From the NCBI GenBank assembly GCA_020630455.1, contig JAHDBK010000039.1, positions 1 through 13,877 on the forward strand: a stretch of 13,877 bases of DNA. Reading direction: 5' to 3'. Below are positions 1 to 6,298 of the stretch, one piece after another. The notes under the pieces were generated by a model, which did not search any database, was not told the DNA's origin, and was given only the letters and a program-made list of their open reading frames with translations. This DNA comes from Saprospiraceae bacterium (lineage in GTDB: Bacteria; Bacteroidota; Bacteroidia; Chitinophagales; Saprospiraceae). The position numbers were made by a program, and so were the translations under genes. Position 1 is the first letter of the stretch. Every line of letters begins with the position of its first letter.

Positions 1-681
1 ATAAACCATTGCACTTTCATAATCTCTCAAACGTACATCATAATCAGCAATTTGCTTTGCTGTTTTTGCAGCATTTTCATAGTCTTCTAATTCTAATTCA
101 AGTTTAAAAGAACGATTATAATAGTCTTTGGCGGGTCCATATTCAGGACGTTTTTTTTGTAAATAACTGTTTCCTAAATTTTTAAATACTTTAGCAAGAA
201 GTTTTTTATTGTCATTTTTTTCAGATAATTCTTGTGCTACTCTAAATGCTTCCATTGATTTAGTAACATCTTCTTTAATTAAGAATATTTCACCTAGACC
301 ATTTTGAGCTTGAGCTATCAAATTTTCATCCTGTAATTTTTGAGCAATGTCCAAAGCTTTATAATATTCACTCAAAGCATTGGTGTCATCATTTTTTGCT
401 TGGAATATATTTCCTTTCCAAATATGAATTTGAGTAAGGTTAGTTTTATCATCTTTATATTCAGATTCTAATTCTTGGGTTAGATTGCCTAATTCTTTCC
501 AGTTTTTATGAGAAATATAATGTGGAACAATATGCTCTAGTGCTTGAATTTTATCCTTTTGACTACCTGATTCATAAAGTTTTAAATAGTGATTAATATC
601 ATTTTGATTAGCAGATAAAACCAAAGGGAAGAGTAAAATCGTGAGTAAAAAATGTAACAAAAACTTGCTTCTAAAATTCAT
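1..681 (-). CDS. Exported TPR-repeat protein, N-terminal part (runs off left edge)
   Basis: An open frame of 227 codons starts at the ATG at 681 and is still open at base 1, so only the N-terminus is present. The protein opens with a basic N-terminus and a hydrophobic stretch (about residues 7-23, ending LVLSA), which reads as a signal peptide. The rest is helical with tetratricopeptide spacing: repeats can be seen at about residues 84-117, 122-155 and 162-197, and a further one begins near 202. Typical elements are 'NALSEYYKALDIAQK' and 'SMEAFRVAQELSEK'. In Bacteroidota such exported TPR arrays often precede a transmembrane helix and a histidine kinase, LuxR-type or other output domain; that part would lie beyond the window, so the function is open. 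It follows the enoyl-CoA isomerase on the same strand after 224 bp, with no clear TAnnTTTG box, so co-transcription is uncertain. Confidence 0.85.
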   Translation of the reverse strand, partial: MNFRSKFLLHFLLTILLFPLVLSANQNDINHYLKLYESGSQKDKIQALEHIVPHYISHKNWKELGNLTQELESEYKDDKTNLTQIHIWKGNIFQAKNDDTNALSEYYKALDIAQKLQDENLIAQAQNGLGEIFLIKEDVTKSMEAFRVAQELSEKNDNKKLLAKVFKNLGNSYLQKKRPEYGPAKDYYNRSFKLELELEDYENAAKTAKQIADYDVRLRDYESAMVY

Positions 682-905
682 ACTTCTCGCTTGAATAATT
701 TATAAAAAACTTAGAATACGTTTAAAGAATAATTTTAAGTATTTCCAAAAAAGTCTATTTATACATTAAAATTCTCATTATGTACGAATGAATTATAATA
801 ATGTTTCTTTATATGATAGACATTCTTTTAATATTTATCAAAAATGAAACCAAACTCAGAAAAAATAAAGAGAGATGCCTAATATTTTATAAATACTAGT
901 GTGAA

Positions 906-1676
906 TTATGCTTTTTTTGAAGATAGTCTATTGACTAGTTTTTCTAGTGCTGCCCTTGATTTTGGATTCCACCATTCTGCTAAAGTATCTTCTTTTTCGG
1001 ATTCAGATACTACGCTTTTTTTGATGAGTTCGTTTCTTAAATTTTTCTTCGTTTGTTGCCATACTTTTTCAGGGAATGACAAATAAAACTTCATTTGTTT
1101 TTCAGCTTTTTCCATTAATTCATTTCCATCTTCAACTAAAACATCTAATAAATTACTTTCATAAGCTTCTTGAGTAGTGAATAATTTTCCTTCCATTAGT
1201 GCTTGATATGCCTTGCCTTTACCCAACCAAAACCCATAAATTTCCAAGATAGCTTGAGGTACTACAATCCCTACAGGTATTTCATTTAGACCAATTCTAT
1301 ACCTTTCACTTTTAATCATTATTCTATAGTCAGCACAAATAGCCAAAATACAACCGCCTGCGGGGCTATGACCACTTATTGCTGCAATGATTGGTTTTGG
1401 AAATTGTATTAAATCAACAATCATATCTGTAAAATCTGTCCAAAATTGTTTCATTTCAATTTGGTTATAGTGAAATAATTCTAGAACATCTAATCCAGCA
1501 GAAAAGAACCCTTCTTGCCCTGTTAATATTATCCCTTTTATTTCCTCTTCTTTTTCTATTCTTTTAAGGGTTTCTCTAATCTCTTTTACCATTTCAGCAT
1601 TGATAGGATTGGCTCGACCTCTGTTCAACTGTAAAGTGATATAATTTTCTTTTTTATTAATGATAATAGTGTTCAT
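906..1676 (-). CDS. Enoyl-CoA hydratase/isomerase family protein, resembling delta3,delta2-enoyl-CoA isomerase (ECI1/DCI type)
   Basis: Crotonase-fold enzyme of 256 residues, the usual length for a single-domain member. The two oxyanion-hole segments are visible: FSAGLD (residues 58-63) and SPAGG (104-108). The segment 'RYRIGLNEIPVGIV' places an acidic residue, E132, where mitochondrial ECI1 has its single catalytic glutamate (LNE motif). The 'AGLD' and 'CADYRI' surroundings also look more like ECI1 than like hydratases, which use two glutamates. ECI1 shifts 3-enoyl-CoA to trans-2-enoyl-CoA so that unsaturated fatty acids can enter beta-oxidation; that exact substrate is an inference here. 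Start: I chose ATG 1676. An in-frame TTG at 1682 would add two residues and leave one base after the preceding stop. The ScfR-type regulator ends just upstream at 1684, so the two genes are almost certainly co-transcribed. Confidence 0.9.
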   Translation of the reverse strand: MNTIIINKKENYITLQLNRGRANPINAEMVKEIRETLKRIEKEEEIKGIILTGQEGFFSAGLDVLELFHYNQIEMKQFWTDFTDMIVDLIQFPKPIIAAISGHSPAGGCILAICADYRIMIKSERYRIGLNEIPVGIVVPQAILEIYGFWLGKGKAYQALMEGKLFTTQEAYESNLLDVLVEDGNELMEKAEKQMKFYLSFPEKVWQQTKKNLRNELIKKSVVSESEKEDTLAEWWNPKSRAALEKLVNRLSSKKA

Positions 1677-1683
1677 ATTCAAA

Positions 1684-3156
1684 TTATTTTACCAATTGAT
1701 TTATGATTTGTTGGGTTGCTTTCCATGATTCTTTTTGTTGGTGTACACTTGGAGGAACTACCCGTTCATTACAATCTATAATTGGACATCTTTCACAAGT
1801 TTTATTAACTATTTTAAGAGGGATTTTAGGGTCAAATGCAAATTTTATAACTTTTTTTAGGTGGTCATCCATTAAGATACCCAAAGTGACACTTATATCT
1901 TTATCTTGTAAACTACCAGCAGGGATACCTAATGATAGGGTTAAATATTCATCATTTGTACCATGATATAAGGATTTTTGAACTTTAGCGATTATCTGTT
2001 CTTTTCCTTGATTTCTTAGTTCTTGTAATTCTTTAAGGATTTCGACAGACAACCATCGCCTACAATAATGTTCATATATTTTATTACTATGGGCATGGTG
2101 TTGTTTATTCAAATGTAATACTTTGTCTATTGTATATCTATTTGAGTTCAATTCCGTTCTAACCCTAATGAAAAATAGCTGTTTTAGTTTGAAAAATTCA
2201 GGCAGTATATGTGTCAATCTATGAAATGCCATTTCAGGAGTTACATTATAGTTTTTTATCATATCTAATAATACATCTCCTTTCCATTCTGTATTACTAC
2301 AAAATTTAGCTACATCTTCTGCTAAATGATTTTTATTCATCATTAGTGCTGTTGCAAAGTACGTAGCTTTAAAATTGCTTAATACTGGTTCGAATGATTG
2401 TGGAACTCTTATTGGAGTATATAAAGGTCGTTCTTTTAATTGTAAATATCTAAATCCTATTTCTCTTCCAACCAAAAGACTTAATTGTGCCTCGCTAATT
2501 TTTTTATGTAAAAATAAAGAATTTTTTTTATTAACGTATATGGAGTGAATGTTTTTCAATTCATCAATTTCGTTTATTTTTTCAAAATTTACTTTACAAT
2601 TAAAATCATTTTCAAGAATTTTTATAAGATCTTTTGAATGAATATTATCTGTTTTTAGCTTGTGTTCTATAATGAGTCTTTCAGCAGCATCTTCTATTTC
2701 TTTAAAATAATTATTGTGTAATTCCTGGTATGCTCTCATAGCACCAAAATAAAAATTCTCTTCTTGAAGGGCATAATTTCGGGATAACTCAACAAGTGTT
2801 GAAATAAATGCACCTACTCTTATAGGTGCTTTTGATATCATTTCTATGACTTTTTGTAAATCAATACCAAATAAATGTAATGGTAATTCACTTAAAAAAT
2901 TGGATTGTAATAAATCTCCTACAGGCATTAATGCGGGATTCATTCTCGTAGAAAGAAGTGCTTCTGTACTTGTACCTAGTGTTTTAGCAAGGGTTTCAAT
3001 TTTATCTTGTTTTGGGAATTTTTTGCCTTTTTCTATTTCATTCAAGTATGAAATAGACATTTTTGTTTTTTTTGATAATGCAGCAAATGATAATCCTAGT
3101 CCTTGCCTTAATTCTTTAACTTTTAATCCAAATATTATTTTCTGGTATGAATTCAT
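1684..3156 (-). CDS. XRE-family regulator of the ScfR/RamB (short-chain fatty acyl-CoA regulator) type
   Basis: 490 residues. The N-terminus is a Cro/CI helix-turn-helix (about 9-69: 'LRQGLGLSFAALSKKTKMS', 'YLNEIEKG'). The middle resembles the IrrE/ImmA-like (M78) domain, but the metallopeptidase HExxH is degenerate: REIGF at 231-235 stands in its place, so protease activity is unlikely. The segment 305-334 ('VTPEMAFHRLTHIL...FFIRVRTE') and the C-terminal cysteine cluster C454, C457, C462 followed by ER..PP match the layout I know from ScfR/RamB proteins (DUF2083). These control acetate, propionate and related acyl-CoA genes in other bacteria and are thought to sense acyl-CoA. The gene is followed within 7 bp by an enoyl-CoA isomerase, which supports a role in fatty-acid use. 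A possible -7 box lies at 3227-3234. The ligand is unknown. Confidence 0.85.
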   Translation of the reverse strand: MNSYQKIIFGLKVKELRQGLGLSFAALSKKTKMSISYLNEIEKGKKFPKQDKIETLAKTLGTSTEALLSTRMNPALMPVGDLLQSNFLSELPLHLFGIDLQKVIEMISKAPIRVGAFISTLVELSRNYALQEENFYFGAMRAYQELHNNYFKEIEDAAERLIIEHKLKTDNIHSKDLIKILENDFNCKVNFEKINEIDELKNIHSIYVNKKNSLFLHKKISEAQLSLLVGREIGFRYLQLKERPLYTPIRVPQSFEPVLSNFKATYFATALMMNKNHLAEDVAKFCSNTEWKGDVLLDMIKNYNVTPEMAFHRLTHILPEFFKLKQLFFIRVRTELNSNRYTIDKVLHLNKQHHAHSNKIYEHYCRRWLSVEILKELQELRNQGKEQIIAKVQKSLYHGTNDEYLTLSLGIPAGSLQDKDISVTLGILMDDHLKKVIKFAFDPKIPLKIVNKTCERCPIIDCNERVVPPSVHQQKESWKATQQIINQLVK

Positions 3157-3226
3157 CCCAATTTTTTATAAAAAATCTAAAATATAAATTTTTAGTGAAT
3201 TTTCGCTGAAAGATACTAATTTAATT

Positions 3227-3234
3227 CAAATCTA
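3227..3234 (-). promoter_or_regulatory. Possible -7 box for the ScfR-type regulator
   Basis: On the minus strand this reads TAGATTTG, an exact TAnnTTTG match, 70 bp before the ATG at 3156. No TTTG-like -33 box is found at the expected distance, where the upstream terminator lies instead, so this is weak. Confidence 0.3.
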
Positions 3235-3248
3235 GTTTTCTTTTAAAT

Positions 3249-3284
3249 AAAAAACTCCCAGATTAACTTTTTAACCTGAGAGTT
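3249..3284 (-). terminator. Rho-independent terminator of the HTH-less S24 gene
   Basis: The minus-strand transcript folds into a 14-bp stem (3253-3266 with 3271-3284, two G-U pairs) closed by an AAAG tetraloop and followed by six U (3249-3254). It lies about 90 bp past the stop of the 142-residue S24 protein and isolates it from the ScfR-type gene. There is no U-tract on the plus strand, so it acts one way. Confidence 0.85.
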
Positions 3285-3372
3285 GAATCAAAAAAACAGC
3301 AATAACCTGACTAAAAAATAAAAACAAGGATAAATATCATAAATTCTCTTTAGCTTACTCAAAAAGTTGCTT

Positions 3373-3801
3373 TTACAAACTTTCTAAACCTGTTAATCTC
3401 TTTACTACTTTCATTATTTTTTTTATATCTGATAATTCAACTGTAAAGGGAGCATATTCTTTATAGTTATCTGAAATTAAAAGCAACTCAGTGCATTTAC
3501 CTTTATCGTTATATATTTTTTCAATTCTTTTTACCCATATCCCATTGTTAGAAATAATTGTATAAATTTTACCATCTTTTAAATCTTTAGGCAAGTTGTT
3601 TATTTCTTGACAAATGACCATATCTCCCTCATTAATATTGGGTTGCATGCTTCTGCCGCTGATATAAAATGCTACTAGATTTCCTTGAACACCAGGTATT
3701 CTAAATTCTTCATTTTCTTCACGTAAATCGGCGGCGATACTATTACCTGCAAAGGCATTTAGATTGGTAAATACTATATTGTTATTTTTATATTGCGTCA
3801 T
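3373..3801 (-). CDS. S24/LexA-like protein lacking a DNA-binding domain (UmuD-like architecture)
   Basis: 142 residues consisting almost only of a LexA/UmuD-type S24 serine protease domain. Visible elements are an Ala18-Gly19 pair in 'LNAFAGNS' where LexA-family proteins self-cleave, S51 in 'GRSMQP', and K91 in 'IWVKRI', the likely Ser/Lys dyad. Spacing Gly-to-Ser is 32 and Ser-to-Lys 40, near the values in UmuD and LexA. The whole protein aligns with the C-terminal half of the neighbouring 245-residue repressor (for example 'FRIPGVQG' against 'FSIPGVAG'), so it is a paralogue that lost or never had the HTH. Size fits UmuD (139 residues), but no umuC-like polymerase is nearby. It could be a UmuD-like accessory protein, a modulator that competes with or dimerises with the repressor, or a decayed repressor. 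It has its own upstream dyad (3859-3880) and its own terminator, so it is probably expressed separately. Confidence 0.85.
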   Translation of the reverse strand: MTQYKNNNIVFTNLNAFAGNSIAADLREENEEFRIPGVQGNLVAFYISGRSMQPNINEGDMVICQEINNLPKDLKDGKIYTIISNNGIWVKRIEKIYNDKGKCTELLLISDNYKEYAPFTVELSDIKKIMKVVKRLTGLESL

Positions 3802-3858
3802 ACTATAAAAATTTAAAAATTTAATATTTTATTTTAAATAAAGGCAGTCCATTCCCAG

Positions 3859-3880
3859 TTGAATAGATTATACTATTCAA
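3859..3880. promoter_or_regulatory. Dyad upstream of the HTH-less S24 gene (candidate operator)
   Basis: Perfect 8-bp arms, TTGAATAG and CTATTCAA, separated by 6 bp, centred about 68 bp upstream of the ATG at 3801. On the minus strand the spacer reads TATAAT, and a TTTG lies upstream near 3893-3896. The arms share only the short core AATAG with the repressor-promoter dyad at 4888-4932. A regulator-binding site overlapping the promoter is plausible but unproven. Confidence 0.4.
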
Positions 3881-3945
3881 TATTTAGTAACATCCAAAAA
3901 ATAACTTCCTCATTTAATCTGTTCCTTTTGATTTTACTTTTCGTT

Positions 3946-3983
3946 AAAAAAGCTAGAAATAGTCCACTATTTTACGCTTTTTT
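3946..3983 (-). terminator. Terminator of the S24 repressor gene
   Basis: A 38-nt symmetrical hairpin: an outer 8-bp stem (AAAAAAGC with GCTTTTTT), a 3x3 internal loop, an inner 6-bp stem (AAATAG with CTATTT) and a 4-nt loop. U-runs flank both sides, so it could stop transcription in either direction. It lies about 90 bp after the stop at 4071 and separates the repressor from the HTH-less S24 gene. Confidence 0.75.
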
Positions 3984-4070
3984 GCCTCAATTAAAATCAA
4001 AATCTACTATCTAAAATGTCGAATTTATTTTTTTACCGTTACTTAAACAAAAAAATATTTTGGAAATGTT

Positions 4071-4808
4071 TTACAGCTCGCTAATCCTTCTGATGACTCT
4101 AAATATTCTCAAATTTGAGTCTACTTCTATCGTAAAAGGATCGTATTCTAGTTTATTTTCAGAAATTAATTTTAATTGAATTATTCTACCCAATCTATCT
4201 TTTATGGTTTGTACAAATTTAATCCATACATCACCATCTGCTTTGACGACATAAACTCCATTATCTTTGATTTGATTGATATACTCAATTTGTTCGCAAA
4301 TGACGATTTCTCCATCGTTTAATAAAGGCATCATACTATCTCCTTCAATTTCAAGAGCATACAAACCACTGCCTGCAACACCTGGGATTGAAAATTGAGT
4401 TAATTTTTCTGAATTTGAAGATGCTGCATCAACTCCTGAACCTGCTAAAGCAGTCACACTTGTAAAGGTGATATTCCCCGCAGGATAAAGAGGCATAGAT
4501 TGGTCACTGAGGAAAGTATTTTTTGCTTTTCCAAACATAGGAGGAATTCCTTTCATCATATACTCCTTATTTACACCGTAGTGTTTACACAAAGGTTCTA
4601 TGTGTTTATAATCAAAAACTCTTTTATCCTTAGGATTTAAAAATGCACGGACGATATGACCATAAGATTTATTGCCTAATACTTTTTCGGCAAAATCTCC
4701 CATACCTTTACCATTTCTATCATTTTTAATGATTTCATTTTTGTTTTCCAATTCTCGAAAAACCTTGATAAATCTTTTATTTAAATTTATTCTATCATCT
4801 CCTATCAT
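4071..4808 (-). CDS. LexA/CI-like repressor: N-terminal HTH plus S24 self-cleavage domain
   Basis: 245 residues. The first ~90 have the layout of a Cro/CI-type HTH, with 'MGDFAEKVLG' and 'IEPLCKHYGVNKEYMMKGIPPMFG', the latter a common end of the domain in such repressors. The second half (about 113-245) is an S24 domain with an Ala122-Gly123 pair in 'TALAGSG', S158 in 'EGDSMMP' and K197 in 'VWIKF'. Spacings Gly-to-Ser 35 and Ser-to-Lys 39 are close to LexA (34 and 37), which suggests intact RecA-stimulated self-cleavage. Its promoter sits inside a 45-bp dyad, as expected of an autorepressor. No integrase, phage structural or SOS polymerase gene is adjacent, so it may be a lone stress regulator or a prophage remnant. 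The start is the ATG at 4808. Which other genes it controls is unknown. Confidence 0.88.
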   Translation of the reverse strand: MIGDDRINLNKRFIKVFRELENKNEIIKNDRNGKGMGDFAEKVLGNKSYGHIVRAFLNPKDKRVFDYKHIEPLCKHYGVNKEYMMKGIPPMFGKAKNTFLSDQSMPLYPAGNITFTSVTALAGSGVDAASSNSEKLTQFSIPGVAGSGLYALEIEGDSMMPLLNDGEIVICEQIEYINQIKDNGVYVVKADGDVWIKFVQTIKDRLGRIIQLKLISENKLEYDPFTIEVDSNLRIFRVIRRISEL

Positions 4809-4842
4809 AATAATTGTTTTAAAAAATTAAAGAAGAAGTTTT

Positions 4843-4851
4843 AAATAGATG
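4843..4851. promoter_or_regulatory. Third half-site of the repressor-type repeat
   Basis: AAATAGATG is the outer 9 bp of the arm found in the dyad at 4888-4932. It lies in the leader, about 35 bp before the repressor ATG, with no partner arm. Possible accessory operator half-site. Confidence 0.35.
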
Positions 4852-4887
4852 AATTTAATAATTTTTGTTTTGAAAACTAATAAAAAT

Positions 4888-4932
4888 CATCTATTTGTTT
4901 TATTAATAATACAAATATAAAACAAATAGATG
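4888..4932. promoter_or_regulatory. 45-bp dyad, candidate operator of the S24 repressor
   Basis: Two perfect 15-bp arms (4888-4902 and 4918-4932; left arm CATCTATTTGTTTTA) flank a 15-bp spacer. The dyad covers the -7 box (4912-4919) and the presumed start point of the repressor promoter, which is the placement expected for autorepression. Centre-to-centre distance of the arms is 30 bp, about three helical turns, so two repressor dimers or one dimer spanning both arms could bind on one DNA face. Confidence 0.65.
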
Positions 4933-4943
4933 TATAAATCAAA
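4912..4943 (-). promoter_or_regulatory. Promoter of the S24 repressor gene
   Basis: On the minus strand a -33 TTTG (4940-4943) is followed after 20 bp by TATATTTG (4912-4919), an exact TAnnTTTG. This is the Bacteroidota housekeeping promoter pattern with normal spacing. It implies a leader of about 95 nt before the ATG at 4808. An A8/T8 palindrome (4954-4971) lies just upstream. Confidence 0.65.
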
Positions 4944-5006
4944 TTTTAAAACTATTTTTTTTAAAAAAAATGTTTAAAAAGCTAAAAACTCTTTTAAATG
5001 GTTGAT

Positions 5007-6077
5007 TTACACCTTAAAATTTAACAAAAATTGTTTTACAAAATCATCAAATAAGACTTGGTCTTCATCTAAGAATTGAACTTCGACAGGTAGGACATAA
5101 ATAGGCATCTGGTGTTCGAGGATAACTTTTTTATGGATTTTTAATCTTTCTGCATCTTTTTCTGTAGTAATAATTATTTTATTATTTAAATCCCAATTTT
5201 GATACAGATTATTAATTCTAGAAATATCGTATTCACTAAATAGATGATGGTCTGTATATTCCATTCTATTGATTCTATTATATCGCTCTTCAAGATGACT
5301 TGCTAGGTAATCTGCATTTGCTAATGCACAGACTAATAGTACATTGATATCTTCTTCTCGAATTGGGTTTTGAGGAATTTCCTCAAATAAAGGATATAAG
5401 TCTAGATATTTATACTTAGAAAAAAATATTTTTTGTTGAGGTAATAATGGAATCTCTTTTTTCCATTGTTCTCTTTCTTCACTACTAATGCTATTTTTAT
5501 GACATTTAGAAATAATAATAACATCAGCTCTTTGGTATGCTGAACGCCATTCTCTGAGTCGTCCCATAGGTAATAAAAAATCTTTGGTAAAAGGTCGGCT
5601 GTATGGAGTTAATAAAATATTGAGACTGGGCTTAACGGAACGATGTTGAAAAGCATCATCTAAAATTACGGTATTAATTTGAGGTCGTTTTCCAATAAGC
5701 GCAGGTATGGCATACATCCTATTTTCAGCAACAGTAACGGTAATGTCAGGAAATTTTTGCAAGAATTGAGCGGGTTCATCCCCAATACTCAATACATTAT
5801 CTTTTGGTGTAGCAATTAGAAAACCCTTTGTTTTTCTTTTATAACCTCTACTTAAGGTAGCGATTTCTAAATAATCTTTTAATAACCTTACTAAATATTC
5901 AACATGTGGGGTTTTACCTGCTCCTCCCATTGATAAGTTTCCTACACCTATAACGGGGATATTAAACTCTATTCCTTTGAGTAATCCTTTTGAATAAAAG
6001 AAGTTGCGAAGACTAACTCCTAGACCATAAATTAGGGCAAAAGGGGCTAATAATATACTGATAATTAAATTTCTCAA
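5007..6077 (-). CDS. lpxK: Tetraacyldisaccharide 4'-kinase LpxK
   Basis: LpxK phosphorylates the 4' position of the lipid A disaccharide with ATP at the inner face of the cytoplasmic membrane, the sixth step of the lipid A pathway. The 356 residues are within the family range. An N-terminal hydrophobic helix (about 4-20, 'LLAPFALIYGLG') anchors it. The P-loop 'GVGNLSMGGAGKTPHVEYL' is at 44-62, the family motif 'DDAFQHR' at 140-146 with D140 and D141 near the catalytic site, and 'TTEKDAERL' lies in the C-terminal part. Start: the frame begins with TTG at 6077. An in-frame stop lies 9 bp further up and no ATG occurs before the P-loop, while the residues right after the TTG already match the family's N-terminus, so TTG is the likely start. 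No other lpx gene is adjacent. It is divergent from the DUF6089-like gene. Confidence 0.95.
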   Translation of the reverse strand: MRNLIISILLAPFALIYGLGVSLRNFFYSKGLLKGIEFNIPVIGVGNLSMGGAGKTPHVEYLVRLLKDYLEIATLSRGYKRKTKGFLIATPKDNVLSIGDEPAQFLQKFPDITVTVAENRMYAIPALIGKRPQINTVILDDAFQHRSVKPSLNILLTPYSRPFTKDFLLPMGRLREWRSAYQRADVIIISKCHKNSISSEEREQWKKEIPLLPQQKIFFSKYKYLDLYPLFEEIPQNPIREEDINVLLVCALANADYLASHLEERYNRINRMEYTDHHLFSEYDISRINNLYQNWDLNNKIIITTEKDAERLKIHKKVILEHQMPIYVLPVEVQFLDEDQVLFDDFVKQFLLNFKV

Positions 6078-6088
6078 TGCTTTTTATT

Positions 6089-6127
6089 AAAAAATTGGCT
6101 AAAACGAACACATTACAAAAAATTGGC
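6089..6127. repeat. Two direct copies of an 11-mer upstream of lpxK
   Basis: AAAAAATTGGC occurs at 6089-6099 and again at 6117-6127, 28 bp apart. The first copy is 12 bp before the lpxK start codon. It could be a regulatory pair in the lpxK leader or a small duplication. Confidence 0.5.
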
Positions 6128-6259
6128 ATATTTTTTATAAGGTATTAGGTATAGATATCAAAATTATCTTTTTTTAATATTAATTTTGAAAAAAATCGAC
6201 AAATATTAATTAATATCGCCTTAAATTATAACAAATTATTAATAAAAGTCGTTTACTAC

Positions 6260-6267
6260 TAGATTTG
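6260..6267 (+). promoter_or_regulatory. -7 box for the DUF6089-like gene
   Basis: TAGATTTG is an exact TAnnTTTG match and ends 31 bp before the ATG at 6299, giving a leader of about 25 nt. No good TTTG is seen about 20 bp upstream, so only the -7 half is supported. Confidence 0.45.
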
Positions 6268-6298
6268 GAATCCTAAAATCATTGATTGATATAATAAC

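Noticed and set aside
879..899. Hairpin CTAATATTT/AAATACTAG after the isomerase gene as a terminator
   Set aside because: The stem is AT-only with a G-U pair and is not followed directly by a U-tract on the minus strand.
1677..1682. TTG start for the enoyl-CoA isomerase, two codons before the ATG
   Set aside because: ATG 1676 is stronger and lies only 7 bp after the regulator's stop. The two extra residues add nothing to the family alignment.
906..3187. Plus-strand open frames across the isomerase and regulator genes
   Set aside because: They lie opposite well-supported genes, give Cys/Ser/Phe-rich products without recognisable motifs, and are shadows.
3802..4070. Remnant HTH coding sequence in front of the short S24 gene
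   Set aside because: The stretch holds the terminator of the repressor gene and a dyad. I see no repressor-like HTH residues in frame with the S24 gene, so it does not look like a simple frameshifted repressor.
4954..4971. T8A8 palindrome as terminator of lpxK
   Set aside because: A pure A/T stem with no GC pairs is too weak. It more likely bends DNA upstream of the repressor promoter.
6159..6166. TAATTTTG on the minus strand as the lpxK -7 box
   Set aside because: It matches TAnnTTTG but has no -33 partner and lies about 80 bp upstream. In DNA this AT-rich such matches arise by chance.
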